From the NCBI GenBank assembly GCA_036346375.1, contig JAYEVE010000527.1:62001-126000 (forward strand): 64,000 nucleotides of DNA. Reading direction: 5' to 3'. Positions within the stretch are counted from its first letter, which is position 1. Every line of letters starts with the position of its first letter. The notes below the pieces were generated by a model. It made no database searches. It was not told where the DNA came from and worked only from the letters and a program-made list of their open reading frames with translations. The stretch is from Guadua angustifolia (lineage: Eukaryota > Streptophyta > Magnoliopsida > Poales > Poaceae). The position numbers and the translations under genes are program-made. Of the stretch, positions 1 through 10,471 are shown piece by piece.

Positions 1-640
1 TGGCCTCTCATATGCATACCAATCGAAAGGCAGGGCAACAGAGCCCCCAACCGATGGGAGTTGTTATGTCCAGTATGTTCCTCCTCACTTCCCTGACATG
101 CTATGATACCCTAGGGTGGGTAGGAGTGGGTCGAGTCCATATCATCATCGAACAAATTGTAGCATCAGGATCTAATCTATCTACTCAGCAATGCATCTGG
201 TGACTTCATGGTCGCCAAAGAAGCTAAAAGAAGCATCAAACATTTCCGATGAGATCCATGGAGCTATTCTAAAATAGCAAGCACTAGCACCTAGTGAAAC
301 TTCATAAAAAATCAAAGACAAGTTCGAAGAAAATGTAATACACATGGTGGTCATTATAGCAGGTTCCTTTAGATACAAGAAAACATATAAAAACACTAGC
401 TACAGAACTACCAAGCAAGGGCAAAAGGACAATAAGTAGACACATAAGATCTTCAAAAAATAAAACAAACAATGTTCGAGCGGCCAATCACTGAGACAAA
501 AACGTGTTTAGCATATAAGCACTTTTGAGTTGATTTGCAGTTGCTAGTTATGCAAGATAGGAAGAGAGTTTCCTTCTTTAGAGTCCTTTTATCCCAATAT
601 TAAGGAGAATGTGTGGTCATCTATTCAAAGAAGATGGTTG
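1..640. other. Left flank, unassigned
   Basis: This is sequence outside the big nested element. It has no long open frame; the longest are about 60-70 codons and match nothing I recognise. No terminal repeats or clear simple repeats are visible. It joins the sequence at 57638 in the pre-insertion state, so it should be read together with that right flank, which has an organellar look. Confidence 0.4.
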
Positions 641-1210
641 ATCCCTGATAGCATCTAGGCCCCCTCAATCTTCATCATGTTTTGTTAAATAGTTTTGGTG
701 TTGATGACCGAGTTAATAATTCTTGCAACTATGAAGAATATATGCTGAATTCAAAGATGGAGCTAGTTGGACTAACAAGGTTAAGGAACTTTAATACTAG
801 TTTATGGCTTGGGAGTTGTTTCAAGTCAAATAGTTAGGTTTATCTTTCATTTGGCTGTACTATAAAGAGGAACTTTGCACAAGTTGGTAGTTTGGTTCAT
901 AAGGCTTAGACAAAACTAGATTGCTTAGAGTTAAAACTCTTAGTTATTCTGCTCCTTGAATCAAAATCCACCTACATACAAAAAGTCCAAATATGTGACA
1001 GACTGAAATTCAGTTGTTCACTCTTAAGTCTGTCGCAAAGCAAGCCAAAGTCCTTATAACAGAGAAAAGTCAGTTTAACCCAATATCAAAATATCCTTTG
1101 TCGAATTCTGATCAAAGTCTATTCATTCACGACGGACCAAACTTCACATTCTTATATTCTTTTGTCCATAAGTGAAAATCCCTTCGAAGAATTCCATAAT
1201 CAAGCTTTCT

Positions 1211-1390
1211 CCATCTATGACGGACCAAATTTTTTGGTCCGGCATACACATACCTTTAGCAGACCAAAACTTCTCTGATATCCATCTATGACGGACCAAA
1301 TTTTTTTGGTCCGGCATACACATACCTTTGAGAGACCAAAACTTCTCTGATATCCATCTATGACGGACCAAAAGTTTGGTCCGACATACA
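1211..1390 (+). repeat. Tandem palindrome-bearing repeats in 5' LTR
   Basis: Units of 71-72 bp start at 1211, 1282 and 1354 with CCATCTATGACGGACC. Each holds a short hairpin-forming pair of arms, ACGGACCAAA and TTTGGTCCG, separated by a T-run. More isolated copies lie at 1484, 1606 and 1687. Arrays of palindromes inside LTRs are reported for SIRE-lineage elements; here they may be protein-binding cis-elements. Confidence 0.85.
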
Positions 1391-1868
1391 TTCAAAAGTA
1401 ATGGTCTTTCCGATGGACCAAACCTTGATATCCAATCCTTTTATTCATGGTCAAAAATACTTTCCATAGCTAAGAATTTCTCATCTATGACGGACCAAAT
1501 GTTGCTAATTCAAAGTTTAGTCCGTGGCAAATTCAAATCCTTTGATTTAAACTCACTTTGTGTCAAAAATGGCCCATAGCTACTGATCTCAGCGAAACCC
1601 ATCTATGACGGACCAAATTTTTTGGTCCGCCATACATGCAATCTTTCTATTCTTCTGTCGGATCAAACTCTCTGAATCTTCCCATGTATGACGGACCAAA
1701 TTTTTTGGTCCGTCGTAAATGTTTGAATTTGGTCCGTGATACACATGATCAGTATCACTAAGTCAAAATGTTTAGTCCGCTGTAAACATGTTTTAGCTCA
1801 GTTTTGACACTCTGACACGTGCAACAGTCACAGTGGTAGGTGTAACAGCTATTTTCATCCAGAATGTC

Positions 1869-1876
1869 TATATAAG
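1869..1876 (+). promoter_or_regulatory. TATA box of outer SIRE 5' LTR
   Basis: The sequence is TATATAAG in the context GTCTATATAAGCATTT. It is conserved in the 3' LTR at 57004-57011. It lies downstream of the palindrome array, the usual LTR promoter position. Confidence 0.7.
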
Positions 1877-2491
1877 CATTTCGTGCGCCATCTACTATAG
1901 AACTTTATGAACTCCTTGACATTTTAGCATAAAAAAGAGCTCTCATTCTCGAAAGGAGTCTGTGCTTCACTTTCAAACTCAAAATCCTCAACTTTTCTAA
2001 GTGTTTAGCTCCAAGCCTGAGTTTAGTGCTGTAGTTTGCGAGTGAACCAAGAGACAGAACTTGTGCAAGTTTATTACTCTTGGATCTCGGTGATCCTAGA
2101 CAGCTTGGAGGAGGTGAAAAGTGCAACCTGTCCAAAAGAGATTGTGGAATGCCACTTTTGGTTGTGAAAGGTTTGGAGCTCACCTCATGGAGTAGTGAAA
2201 GAGCTACCGAGTGATCACCCAAGCTATCATGACTAGCTTTGGGAGAAGCTATACTTGAGAGAAGTGCTTCAACATGGAGTAGGAGAAGGGCTCCAATCAC
2301 GGGATAAATCTTTGTCTCATTCTCGTTTTTTGCTTTATATTGTGTTGCTTTCATTGTTGTAATCAAGTAGTGTTTACTGCTACATTTTGTTTCTAAGTCA
2401 TTCTCTTGTGTTAGAAATTAGTTGTAACCTAAGAGTTAAAATCTGAAAAGTTGCCTATTCACCCCCCTTTAGGCCAACTCATTCCTTCAAG

Positions 2492-2503
2492 TGGTATCAG
2501 AGC
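2492..2503 (+). promoter_or_regulatory. Primer-binding site (tRNA-iMet type)
   Basis: TGGTATCAGAGC lies two bases after the 5' LTR. This is the standard complement of the 3' end of plant initiator methionine tRNA and primes minus-strand DNA synthesis. Confidence 0.9.
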
Positions 2504-2524
2504 AGGTTTACCTTATCAAGCTTA

Positions 2525-2573
2525 ACTAGCTTTGGTAAATGGCCGAGAGAAATGGATCCACAACTATTAGTAT
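2525..2573 (+). repeat. 49-bp duplication of the gag start (copy 1; copy 2 at 3845-3893)
   Basis: The 49 bp at 2525-2573 recur without a mismatch at 3845-3893. Both copies contain the gag ATG (2539 and 3859). They flank the inserted segment 2574-3844. This is far longer than any normal transposon TSD, so the insertion probably arose by break repair or a local duplication rather than simple transposition. Confidence 0.9.
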
Positions 2574-2735
2574 AGGCTAGAACCGTCTGTGATAAGAACT
2601 CATCATACGCTGTTCTAACTGGTAATTTAAAAATACTAAATTAGGGGAGATTTCACCCATCTTAATACTACTAATACTACTCTCGCCTAATTACTACTCG
2701 TGTGGTCTTCCCAGACATTTTTAACACCACATGTG

Positions 2736-2841
2736 TGGTCTTCTCAGGAGGTCACCCATCCTATTACTACTCTCGTCTAAGCACGCTTAACTTCAGAGTT
2801 CTTATAAGATCCAGTATTTTAGTGGTGGTATGATAACATCT
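2736..2841 (-). pseudogene. 5S rRNA-like sequence
   Basis: On the minus strand this 106-bp stretch matches most of the plant 5S rRNA gene as I know it. The internal control region is well kept: GTTAAGCGTGCTTAGACGAG and GGATGGGTGACCTCCTGAG are near-canonical. The 5' third has more changes and the 3' end is lost. Partial 5S-like pieces also occur just upstream at 2652-2714, so it is a broken tandem. It is too diverged to be a functional 5S gene, although the A-box and C-box regions remain. Confidence 0.75.
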
Positions 2842-3539
2842 GATATATTATGCCTCCCTCATCCTTTTAACCCCGTGAAATACCCGAACATCGATTTCCA
2901 ATTATTTCAAATTAGCAAACTATGGAGGTAATTAGCAAAATTTAAAGCTTTCAAATTTATTTTCCATACTTTCAAATATATGTGCTCTTACTATTCACGG
3001 AACTTGTAAAAACACCATAACTTTTGACTCATACCTTCGATTTTGGTGTTCTTGAGCTTTCCGAAATCATCACACGATGAGCTCTCCGATTATATTCTTT
3101 TGGGCACCGATTCTAGTTTGCAAATAAGAAATTCGAGCACTTTTGTTAAAATATTCATAACTTTTGACTCAGAATCCGATTGGAGCGTTCTTTGGCTCGT
3201 CTCGAAGATAACGAAAAGTAGTAATTCGAATTCCAAAATCGATGGTCGGATCCTGCTGGTTTGTGCGAGTGTGCTTGCGACGAATTCCAAAAAAGGTCGT
3301 TTAGGGCCTCAAACGGTCTCCAAGTTTTGAATCTGTTTTGCCGTTTTTAATTATTGCAAATGGAATATTAGTTCCAATTATTTCAAATATAATATTATTT
3401 AATTTCAATTCTTTCAAATTAGAAGGCAAGAGCGGTAATTATCAATATTTAAAATTTTCTATTTTTATTATTTGTGACGGTTTCAAATTAAAACTGTCGT
3501 GATGTGGTGAACATCATAGACAGCTTTTTGGCTAGAACC

Positions 3540-3844
3540 ACTGTGGTAAAATTATTTCATCACAGACGGTTATATTTAGAAACCGCTCTGTGATATTTTT
3601 GCATCACGCATTTGTTATATTTAGAAACCGCTGTGATATTTCTTGCATCACGCACGGTTATACTTTAGAAACCGCTCGTAATGAGTATCAGAGCTATCAT
3701 AGACGGTTATATTTAGAAACCGCTCGTGATATTTCTTGCATCACAGCTTTGAGTACATAACCGCTCAGTGATGTTCTATATCACAGATGGTTTTTCAAAC
3801 CGCTCGTGATCGTATGCTCTGATATAAGCCTCGCTGTAGTAGTG
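3540..3844. repeat. Subterminal repeats of CACTA-like end
   Basis: A motif around AGACGGTTATATTTAGAAAC, followed by CGCTCGTGATATTTCTTGCA, is repeated about four times with small changes. Inverted versions appear near the end (3800-3830). Short, dense subterminal repeats next to a CACTAC terminus are typical of CACTA transposons. Confidence 0.55.
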
Positions 3845-3858
3845 ACTAGCTTTGGTAA

Positions 3859-5737
3859 ATGGCCGAGAGAAATGGATCCACAACTATTAGTATTGGTAGA
3901 GTACCGGTTTTTGATGGTACTAATTATGCTTATTGGAAAATTAGAATGAGATGTTATTTAGAAGCTGTAGGGTATGATGTTTGGAGGGTTACAGAGAAAC
4001 CTTTGCCTCCACGTGTCATACCCGAAGGGCAAACTGTGTATGGTGAACCCACCCCTGGTGAGATTGAAAATATGCAGTATGATGCCCAAGCTAAGAATGC
4101 CATATTTTCTTGTCTTAGTTTAGATGTTTTTGATGGAGTAAGTAATCTCACTTCTGCATATGATATATGGACAATATTGCAAGAAATTCATGAAGGAACT
4201 TCTGATGTAAAGAAGAAAAATATTATGTTGTCCGAGAGAAATTTGATTAATTCAAAATGCTTCCTTAAGAAAATGCTAATGACATGTTCACTAGGCTTAA
4301 TCCTATTGTGAATGAACTTAAAGGCCTAGGCACTAAAATTTCTTATGTTGAGGTTTGCAGGAAAATGATAAGAATGCTTCCTCGAGCATATCACAGTTTG
4401 ATCACCTATCTGTCAAATAGTGGTGATCTCAAGAGGCTCACTCCCACTGAGCTACTTGGAAAAATCTTAGCACATGAGCTTAGCTTGGCTAAAGAAGATG
4501 CTCCTAAGAAGAAATTAATTGCTCTCAAAGCCAAGGAGATTGTGCAAGACTCATTAGATGAGGGTGATGATGAGTCAAGTGATGTTGAGGATGAAGATGT
4601 GAAGAAATTAGCTCTACTCATGAGAAGGGCTAACAAAATCATGAGAAGAGTAAACTTCAAGGATAAAGGAAGGTCAAATTCTTACTACTCAAAGAAAAAT
4701 CCTTTTGCTAATGTTATATGCTTTGAGTGTAATGAAAATAGTCACATAGCTGCTCGGTGCCCTAACAAAAGTAAGAAGAAGAACCAGTACAAAAGTAAAG
4801 ATGATGAAGATGAGGAGAAGACTCATGACAAATCCAAGAAGAAGCACTTCAAGAAAAGCTACTCCAAGAAATTCTCAAAGAAAGGAAAAGGTGAAGCTCA
4901 TATAGGAGAATGGGTCACTGATGAGGACAACTCAAGTGTAGAATCATCATCTGATAATGAAGACTCAAGGTCAAAAGGGCTAGCTGGGTTTGCCCTGGAT
5001 GAGTCAACTCCACTACCACCTTCATTTCCTCTATGTCTAATGGTAAAAGCTGATGAGGAAAAGGTCAGTGACTCACCTTCATATGATGAGCTAGTAGAAA
5101 TAGTTGAAGAGTTAAATAATGCTTTGCATGCTAAAACAACTTCAATAAGAATTCTCAAGAAGACTATTGCTAGCTTGACTAATGACCAAGAATTGCTAAA
5201 AGACAAGTATGCTAAGCTTAATCATGAACATGAAAAGTCTATGCAAACTTATAATGATTTAGTCTCAAGTCATGCTTTGCTTGTCAAGAATCATGAAGAT
5301 TTGCAAAATAAATATTATGAGCTAGAAACTGAAATTGAAATGCTAGTCAACAAGCCTAAACATGTCTCTTTATGTGATGCATCAATTTCATGTGATTTGC
5401 TTATAGATGAAATTATGATCTCTAGTTCTTCTAGTGCCTGCTATGAAAATTGCAAGTACGCTTCCTGTGCTAAGAAGCTTAAGACTGAAATGAAGAACTA
5501 AAAGCCAAAGTAGCCAAATTTGATAAAGGGCTAGAAAAATGCTTTCTGGGCAGTGCAACTCTTGACAAAATTTTGGTTGAACATAGACCCAACTTGGGCA
5601 AAAAGGGCTTAGGGTATAAACCTAACAGTTTGCTCAAGAAAAAGGGATCAAACAAATTCGAACAGAGTTTTGTCAAAAGGAACACTCAATACTATTACCG
5701 TCATAAATCAAATCATGAATCTAGAAACTATTATCTT
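3859..5737 (+). pseudogene. gag of outer SIRE, 5' part (frameshifted, then split by insertion)
   Basis: Gag forms the virus-like particle and packages the element RNA. The N-terminal part (3859-4311) has the Copia gag signature YAYWKIRM. A frameshift near 4265-4290 moves reading to a second frame (to 5501), which contains the retrotransposon gag region and a zinc knuckle of C-X2-C-X4-H-X4-C form (CFECNENSHIAARC, near 4721). A lysine-rich stretch and a coiled-coil-like region follow. Another frameshift lies near 5490. The frame then continues to the Tat-element insertion at 5738 and resumes after 11148. Compared with the gag of the second SIRE (26512-28432), the order and length agree. The start is set by the ATG in both 49-bp copies. 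Confidence 0.85.
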
Positions 5738-6403
5738 TGTCGACGATCGGGATCGCCTGACCGCAAAAGTGAAGAGGGGTGTTAGTGTGTAAGGGACCCA
5801 ATTCGGAGCTTGCTCACCAGAGGTTCGCGTTTGCAGCGTAGAGGTCGGAGGGAGACGACAGAGAGCGTGACACAACAAGTTATACTGGTTCGAGCCCCCT
5901 GAGCGGGTAATAGCTCTACGTCGATCTTCTCCGGAGGCGAGGAATCCACTAATTGTGCGTATAAAGAGATGATTACAGCTCGAACCGAGTGCTCTGTTTG
6001 TCTTTCTTGGTCTATCGCTAGGGTTTTCTCCTTGAGTCCCCTCAGATACATGCCTTGCAGGCCTTATATCCTTCCTAACGTTTTAGAAACCACGGGAGAG
6101 ATTCCCGGAGATCATGGCCTCGCACGTCTCGGAGATGGCTGTAACTTCCCCGGTTAAGCCGCCCACGTCAGCCTTGACTCCTGCATTCATGGATCTGGTA
6201 ACCGCCGTGGGGCGCGTGCTCTGGTCCCGAGCTAGTCCTTTCGATTTGAGCCAACGCGCCCCGATCATGAGGTCTTGACGCTCCCGAGCTCTAGGTCGTG
6301 AGGGAGTCCACGCAACCAGTCTTGTCGGCGACGCCACTCCCGAGCTCGAGTTTGGGCCCAGCTGACCGTAAGTTTGACTGTGCCGGAAGTTTCTTCACTC
6401 GCC
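5738..6403 (-). repeat. 3' LTR (element orientation) of Tat-like element
   Basis: It matches 10472-11142 with many small indels. Its outer edge is TGTCGACGATCGG on the plus strand; the inner edge near 6400 is less certain because the last bases differ between copies. Confidence 0.85.
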
Positions 6404-6592
6404 GGCTAGCCCCGAGGCTCAAGGTCGGAACAAGGTGCTCGAGACGACCTCGAGCCTCCGCCTTGGACGGAAGAAACGATCTTCCCGGCATCCCAGGCCC
6501 AAGGTCGAGATCGGCGGAGACCGAAAAGGGCCCGATGATGGACACTGGCAATCCCGGTATGCTGCAGTACCACCAAGAGCTGCTCGACGTAA

Positions 6593-7771
6593 ATGAGGAG
6601 AATGCCGCCGTTACTCGGTCGAACAAGGGTGAAAAAGGGCAAGAGGCCACCCCGGACGACAGAGCCAACGACCGGACTCCAAGGAAGCCGTAAGTCGAGC
6701 GAGGCGACCGTGCTATGGCTGATTCTCTCATGGTCGAGCCCCGAGTTATTCTGGGCTTTACGTGATCTTCTTCTTTGGCATCTTCTTTCCTTCTACAACA
6801 GCGACGTGCTGCGGGCGCCGTCAGGAGCTCAGGTCCTTGGGGGAACCAGGGGTTCCGTCCTTCTGGACCGAATGACCCGGAGCCATCGAGGGCCTAGGGA
6901 CCCCAAGCTCGGGGTATCCGACGAAGGGACGCCGCCACACTCTCCGGACACCGAGGTACCCGCCAACCCCTTGCGAGACAAAGGTCGGTGACCCATGCAC
7001 CTAACTTTCGCGCAGTAGTTCTTATCGCCTTTAGCTTTATAGTCTTTTCTTCATCGCAGACCTTGAGCCCCCGAGCTCAACGCCGCTCATCCCCGACAAT
7101 GCCCGCTGCCCGGATGGGCCCGAGTCCAAAGAGGAGGAGGGACCACCTTTGAGTTGGTGCCGCACCGCTCATCGGGCCAGGGCGCATGCCCGCACTCCAT
7201 GCGGCCCCGAGCTGGTCGCGGTCGCGAAGTCCGCCCAAGGTGCCGATGACCCGCTTGGCGAAGCCTCTCGAACGGCCGATGAAGACGGTCGATGACACCG
7301 CCGCCGAGGTCGGCGCCTCCCCGCCAAGGCCTCCTCCAAGATGGCACCTATGGCGCCCAAATGCCGCAGATGAGGCCGTCTAGGCCGTGCTCGCCATGGT
7401 CGCCCGACCATGGAGGTCGGAGCGACCACGACCATGGGGGTCGACCGCGATCCGCCGAGTCGTCAGCGGATGGTCTTGTCAAGACCGAGCGAGGTCTCCA
7501 TGGGAAGGGAGCCAAGAATACCCGTCCAAGGAGGAGGAGCGTGCGTGATCAGCCAAAGCGCCCGAGATCGAGCAAACCAAGGTGGGGGAGTGAAGAAGAC
7601 AGGCCGGACCACCCTGCCAAGCTCGAGGCCCGAGCTAAGGAGCTCGAGGACAAGTTGGAACGAGCGACCGAAGCGGCGAAGAGTGCCATGGCCCAACTCC
7701 AAGGCGAGCGCCACCGCGCCTCTGACTCGGCTCACGAAGCCCTTCGACTCTGTAGGCGAGCACGACCTTGA
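6593..7771 (+). pseudogene. Antisense accessory ORF region of Tat-like element, coiled coil
   Basis: These plus-strand frames run opposite to the RNase H and integrase remnants of the same element. The clearest part is 7590-7760, an alanine/glutamate/lysine-rich heptad-like stretch (around LEARAKELEDKLERATEAAK) that predicts a coiled coil. Upstream frames are proline/arginine-rich and shift repeatedly, so this is a broken gene. Some Tat-lineage elements carry an antisense ORF between pol and the 3' LTR, and this one sits there. Its function is unknown. A captured host gene or degenerate gag is possible. Confidence 0.45.
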
Positions 7772-7799
7772 GGGCCAAGCCCGCCGAACGTGAGCGAGA

Positions 7800-8950
7800 G
7801 AAGCTTGCTCGATACGGTCGATTCAGAGATGTGGTTAGCAAAGCACAAGTTGCACATAGAATTTTGTAAGACAAAAAGGTTAACTGAACGAAGCTGTCTT
7901 TGCCAGAAATGAATTGTGTCTGAGATGAAGTTGTTCTGCCCGTTTAGGACAAAAGTTTTCATTATGTACTTAGCCTTTCTTCGAGAAAGTATACCTTGCC
8001 CACCCGCTGGGTCCGAGGTCGAGCGACGCGTGCCTTGGGCACAAGACGTAGATACGGACAAGCAGCCACGACCTGCAAAGTTGAGGACAGATCCGCAAAA
8101 GTAGAGTGACACAAAGCGAACCCGTTAAGTAGATGGTCACACCCAGATTAACGCTCGAACGACCATCGCGACCATGCGCATTGCTCAACAGTCAAAGTGG
8201 CGAGGCTCTCGGCTCGGGCCCGGGCACAGGGGAGAGCTAGATTGCGAAGAGGTTCGGCTTACGTTTTAGCTCTTCCACTGGGGGTGAACGTCAAACTCGC
8301 GACGCTTAGACTATGAGCGAATGCGCTGCGCGCGAAGGTCGTGTTCGTAGAAAAAGGGTCTCAGAAAAAGAACAGTAGCAACACAAGACCGACTTTGCCT
8401 GCAAGATCGAGAAAACGCCGACCTCGAAATTTACTAAGTACAACTTAATAGAGATCCATAGGGTAAAGCTTAGATCCAAAGATGTTAAGGCCGCCTTTGG
8501 GAGAGACTTTTGAGACTCGACCATGACCATGTGCTGCTGTTGGCATCGAATGTGGGCTTGTCTCGAACCCCGACGCAGGGGAGCCTCGAGTCGAAGAGAC
8601 TCGGCTTATGAGTAGCTCGACCATGGGGTCATTATTAAGCTCGCGACATTCGAGGCCAAGACCAAGAGCACTTGTACGCAGGTCGGATTCACAGAAACCT
8701 CAAACCCAAACCGACACGAAAATATGAACGGTAAAAGAATACCAAGACCAACATAATGATTGAATAATGGCTGTATTGAAATTGAGGATAAAGGCGTTAC
8801 ACAGAGTTTTCAAAGCTGGTCAATATTCCACGAGCTAGAGAGCTCTCTGCCATCGGGCATCGCTAGCCGGCAAGCCCCCATGCAATCTGCTAAAACAACT
8901 CTATAGGGGCCCTCCCACTGCGAGGATAACTTGTTGGTGCTGGACGAGCC
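7800..8950. other. Non-coding internal spacer of Tat-like element
   Basis: This stretch lies between the antisense ORF region and the integrase remnant. It has no convincing coding frame. Short phrases such as GAGACTCGGCTTA and AGAGGTTCGGCTTA recur, suggesting small internal repeats (about 8210-8280 and 8560-8620). Confidence 0.5.
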
Positions 8951-8956
8951 CTGAAT

Positions 8957-9650
8957 TCATCTCAGGGCTAGGTCCCCAACAAGGAGCTTCCTAGGTCGTA
9001 CCGATCGGGACGCATGTCTACGTAGAGATTGCAGGTAATGCGTTGATCGTAGCAGTGCACGGCATCTTACTTCTTCGCGAGGTAAGGTCGAGGACCGTTC
9101 TTGCTCGAAGTCGATGTGATCGACTGTCGACTTCTGGCAGAGCCTAAGCGTGACCTCTCGGAGGCGGGACGGCTTCGCACGAACATAAGGCGGAAGGGTG
9201 AAGACCCCGTTGCTCGGCCGACAGTGGTACGAAGCAGCACCATAGGGCGGTGGGAAGTTCGCCCACCTAGGTCTGGCCGTGTCATTCGAGCTCATCGATA
9301 CTCGCTTCTTGACGCTTGGACGATCGTCCATCGGGCGCGCTTCCATCGCTTCCATTGCTCATGGACGGGCCACCGAAGCATAGCATACTTTGGTGCCTAT
9401 GTTCGCAATATTCTCGAACACTCACGGTAAATTTAGTCCCATTGTCGCGATAATTTTACATGGAACCGCATACCGTGACCACGAAATAAGTGAAAATGAA
9501 CGGCCGCCGAGCCGTGATGGTCGAGACGGCTCGGCCTCGCCCCTTCATGAATGTGTCGATGGCGACGAACAAGAACTTCTTACCCCGGCTACTTGTGGGA
9601 AAGGGCCGAGGATGTCGTGCCCCATGTCGAGAAGAGCCAAGCGAGCGGGA
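8957..9650 (-). pseudogene. Integrase remnant of Tat-like Gypsy element
   Basis: Integrase inserts the cDNA copy into the genome. On the minus strand, in several frames, one can read LGPFP and FVAIDTF (near 9540-9610), DNGTKF (near 9430) and RTTVGRATGSSPF (near 9215). These are the usual order of rve-core landmarks in plant Gypsy elements, with the first two catalytic aspartates visible. The reading frame is broken several times. The zinc-binding N-terminus is not recognisable. It lies downstream of RNase H, as in Gypsy order. Confidence 0.75.
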
Positions 9651-9893
9651 TGGTCTTGAGTACGAGGGCGGGTTCGAGCATGGAACCGGGCGAGCTCGAT
9701 ATGGATGATGTCACAAGCATCTGAAGCGCTAGCTTGGCGAGAGAACCCCCGGGAAGACCTTACCGACCATCGCCACGAAGAAGAATGTGCTCCACAGAGG
9801 CCAAGTGGATGTCATTCAGTAAGTACTTACCCTCCTCTGGTCGAAGATTGATGGCGACGCCAAGGTCTCCAGGACGACGCCGGAGGAATCGCG

Positions 9894-10449
9894 TCATCGG
9901 ACGAGCCGAGATTGGACAGGAGATCTGCGCTGGGGTTGTCCTTCCTGGGTACGTGCCTGAGTTCCAGGTCCTGGAACCATTTCTCCATTTCGCGCACCTC
10001 GGCGAGATACTTTTGTCATCGAGTCTCCTGCATTGGTGGTCTTTTTGAATCGGTTGACCGTGAGCCGGGAGTCGCCCTTGGCTATCAGCTGACGCACGCC
10101 AAGCGCCTTGCAAACTCGAAGACCCACGAGGAGAGCTCCATACTCTGCCACGTTGTTAGCTGCCGAGAACCCAAAGCAAACAACATACCTTAGCCTGGTC
10201 GCGCGGGGTGAGAATAAGGATTCCAGCCCCCGAGCGCGTGAAGGATCTCGAGCCGTCGAAGCACATGATCCAGAGTTTCTCCTCACCGTCGAAGGATTGC
10301 TTGGAATGAACCGGCTGAGGGCGGAAACAAGGGTGTGGAGTCATCGCGCGGGGGAACCGTGCCCGAGCCTGGGCCACACGAACGGATCCCGTCGGGATGC
10401 GCCATGCCTCTGAGATCTCGATGCTGCACCTTCGAATGAGCGAAGCCAT
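9894..10449 (-). pseudogene. RNase H remnant of Tat-like Gypsy element
   Basis: RNase H removes RNA from the RNA/DNA hybrid during reverse transcription. The minus strand reads MCFDGSRS followed by GAGILILTP (near 10230) and, after a frameshift, NNVAEYGALLVGLRVCKALG (near 10140), then GDSRLTVN. This is the RNase H type seen at the end of pol in Tat-lineage Gypsy elements. The first catalytic aspartate (FDGS), the glutamate of AEY and the aspartate of GDS are all present. The reverse transcriptase that should precede it is absent: only about 20 bp separate this region from the primer-binding site. Confidence 0.8.
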
Positions 10450-10452
10450 CGG

Positions 10453-10470
10453 GCCCCACGGTGGGCGCCA
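10453..10470 (-). promoter_or_regulatory. Primer-binding site of Tat-like element
   Basis: On the minus strand TGGCGCCCACCGTGGGGC begins one base inside the right LTR. This sequence beside an LTR recurs in grass Tat-lineage elements as I know them. I do not assign the primer tRNA with certainty. Confidence 0.75.
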
Positions 10471-10471
10471 T

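Larger units (their letters stand above)
646..2489 (+). repeat. 5' LTR of outer SIRE
   Basis: This 1,844-bp repeat matches 55710-57632 along its length. It begins TG and ends CA, with TSD ATCCC immediately upstream. It contains an array of palindromic GGACCAAA/TTTGGTCC units (1133-1790), a TATA box near 1869, and is followed after two bases by the primer-binding site. The partner LTR is 79 bp longer, mostly because of one extra 72-bp tandem unit. Confidence 0.95.
2574..3844. mobile_element. Non-coding insertion in gag, CACTA-like right end, 5S-like sequence inside
   Basis: This segment interrupts gag after its first codons. The right end, read on the minus strand, starts CACTACTACAGCGAGG, which resembles a CACTA-superfamily terminus. 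Next to it are several subterminal repeats in both orientations (about 3540-3830). The left end lacks a matching CACTA terminus and looks truncated. The middle (2860-3450) is AT-rich without coding content. A 5S rRNA-like sequence lies at 2736-2841. A rearranged filler made of CACTA and 5S fragments is the best description; a complete transposon is less likely. Confidence 0.55.

Noticed and set aside
2736..2841. Functional 5S rRNA gene or a Cassandra LTR
   Set aside because: It has too many changes in the 5' third and lacks a complete 3' end, and it is not inside a terminal repeat pair.
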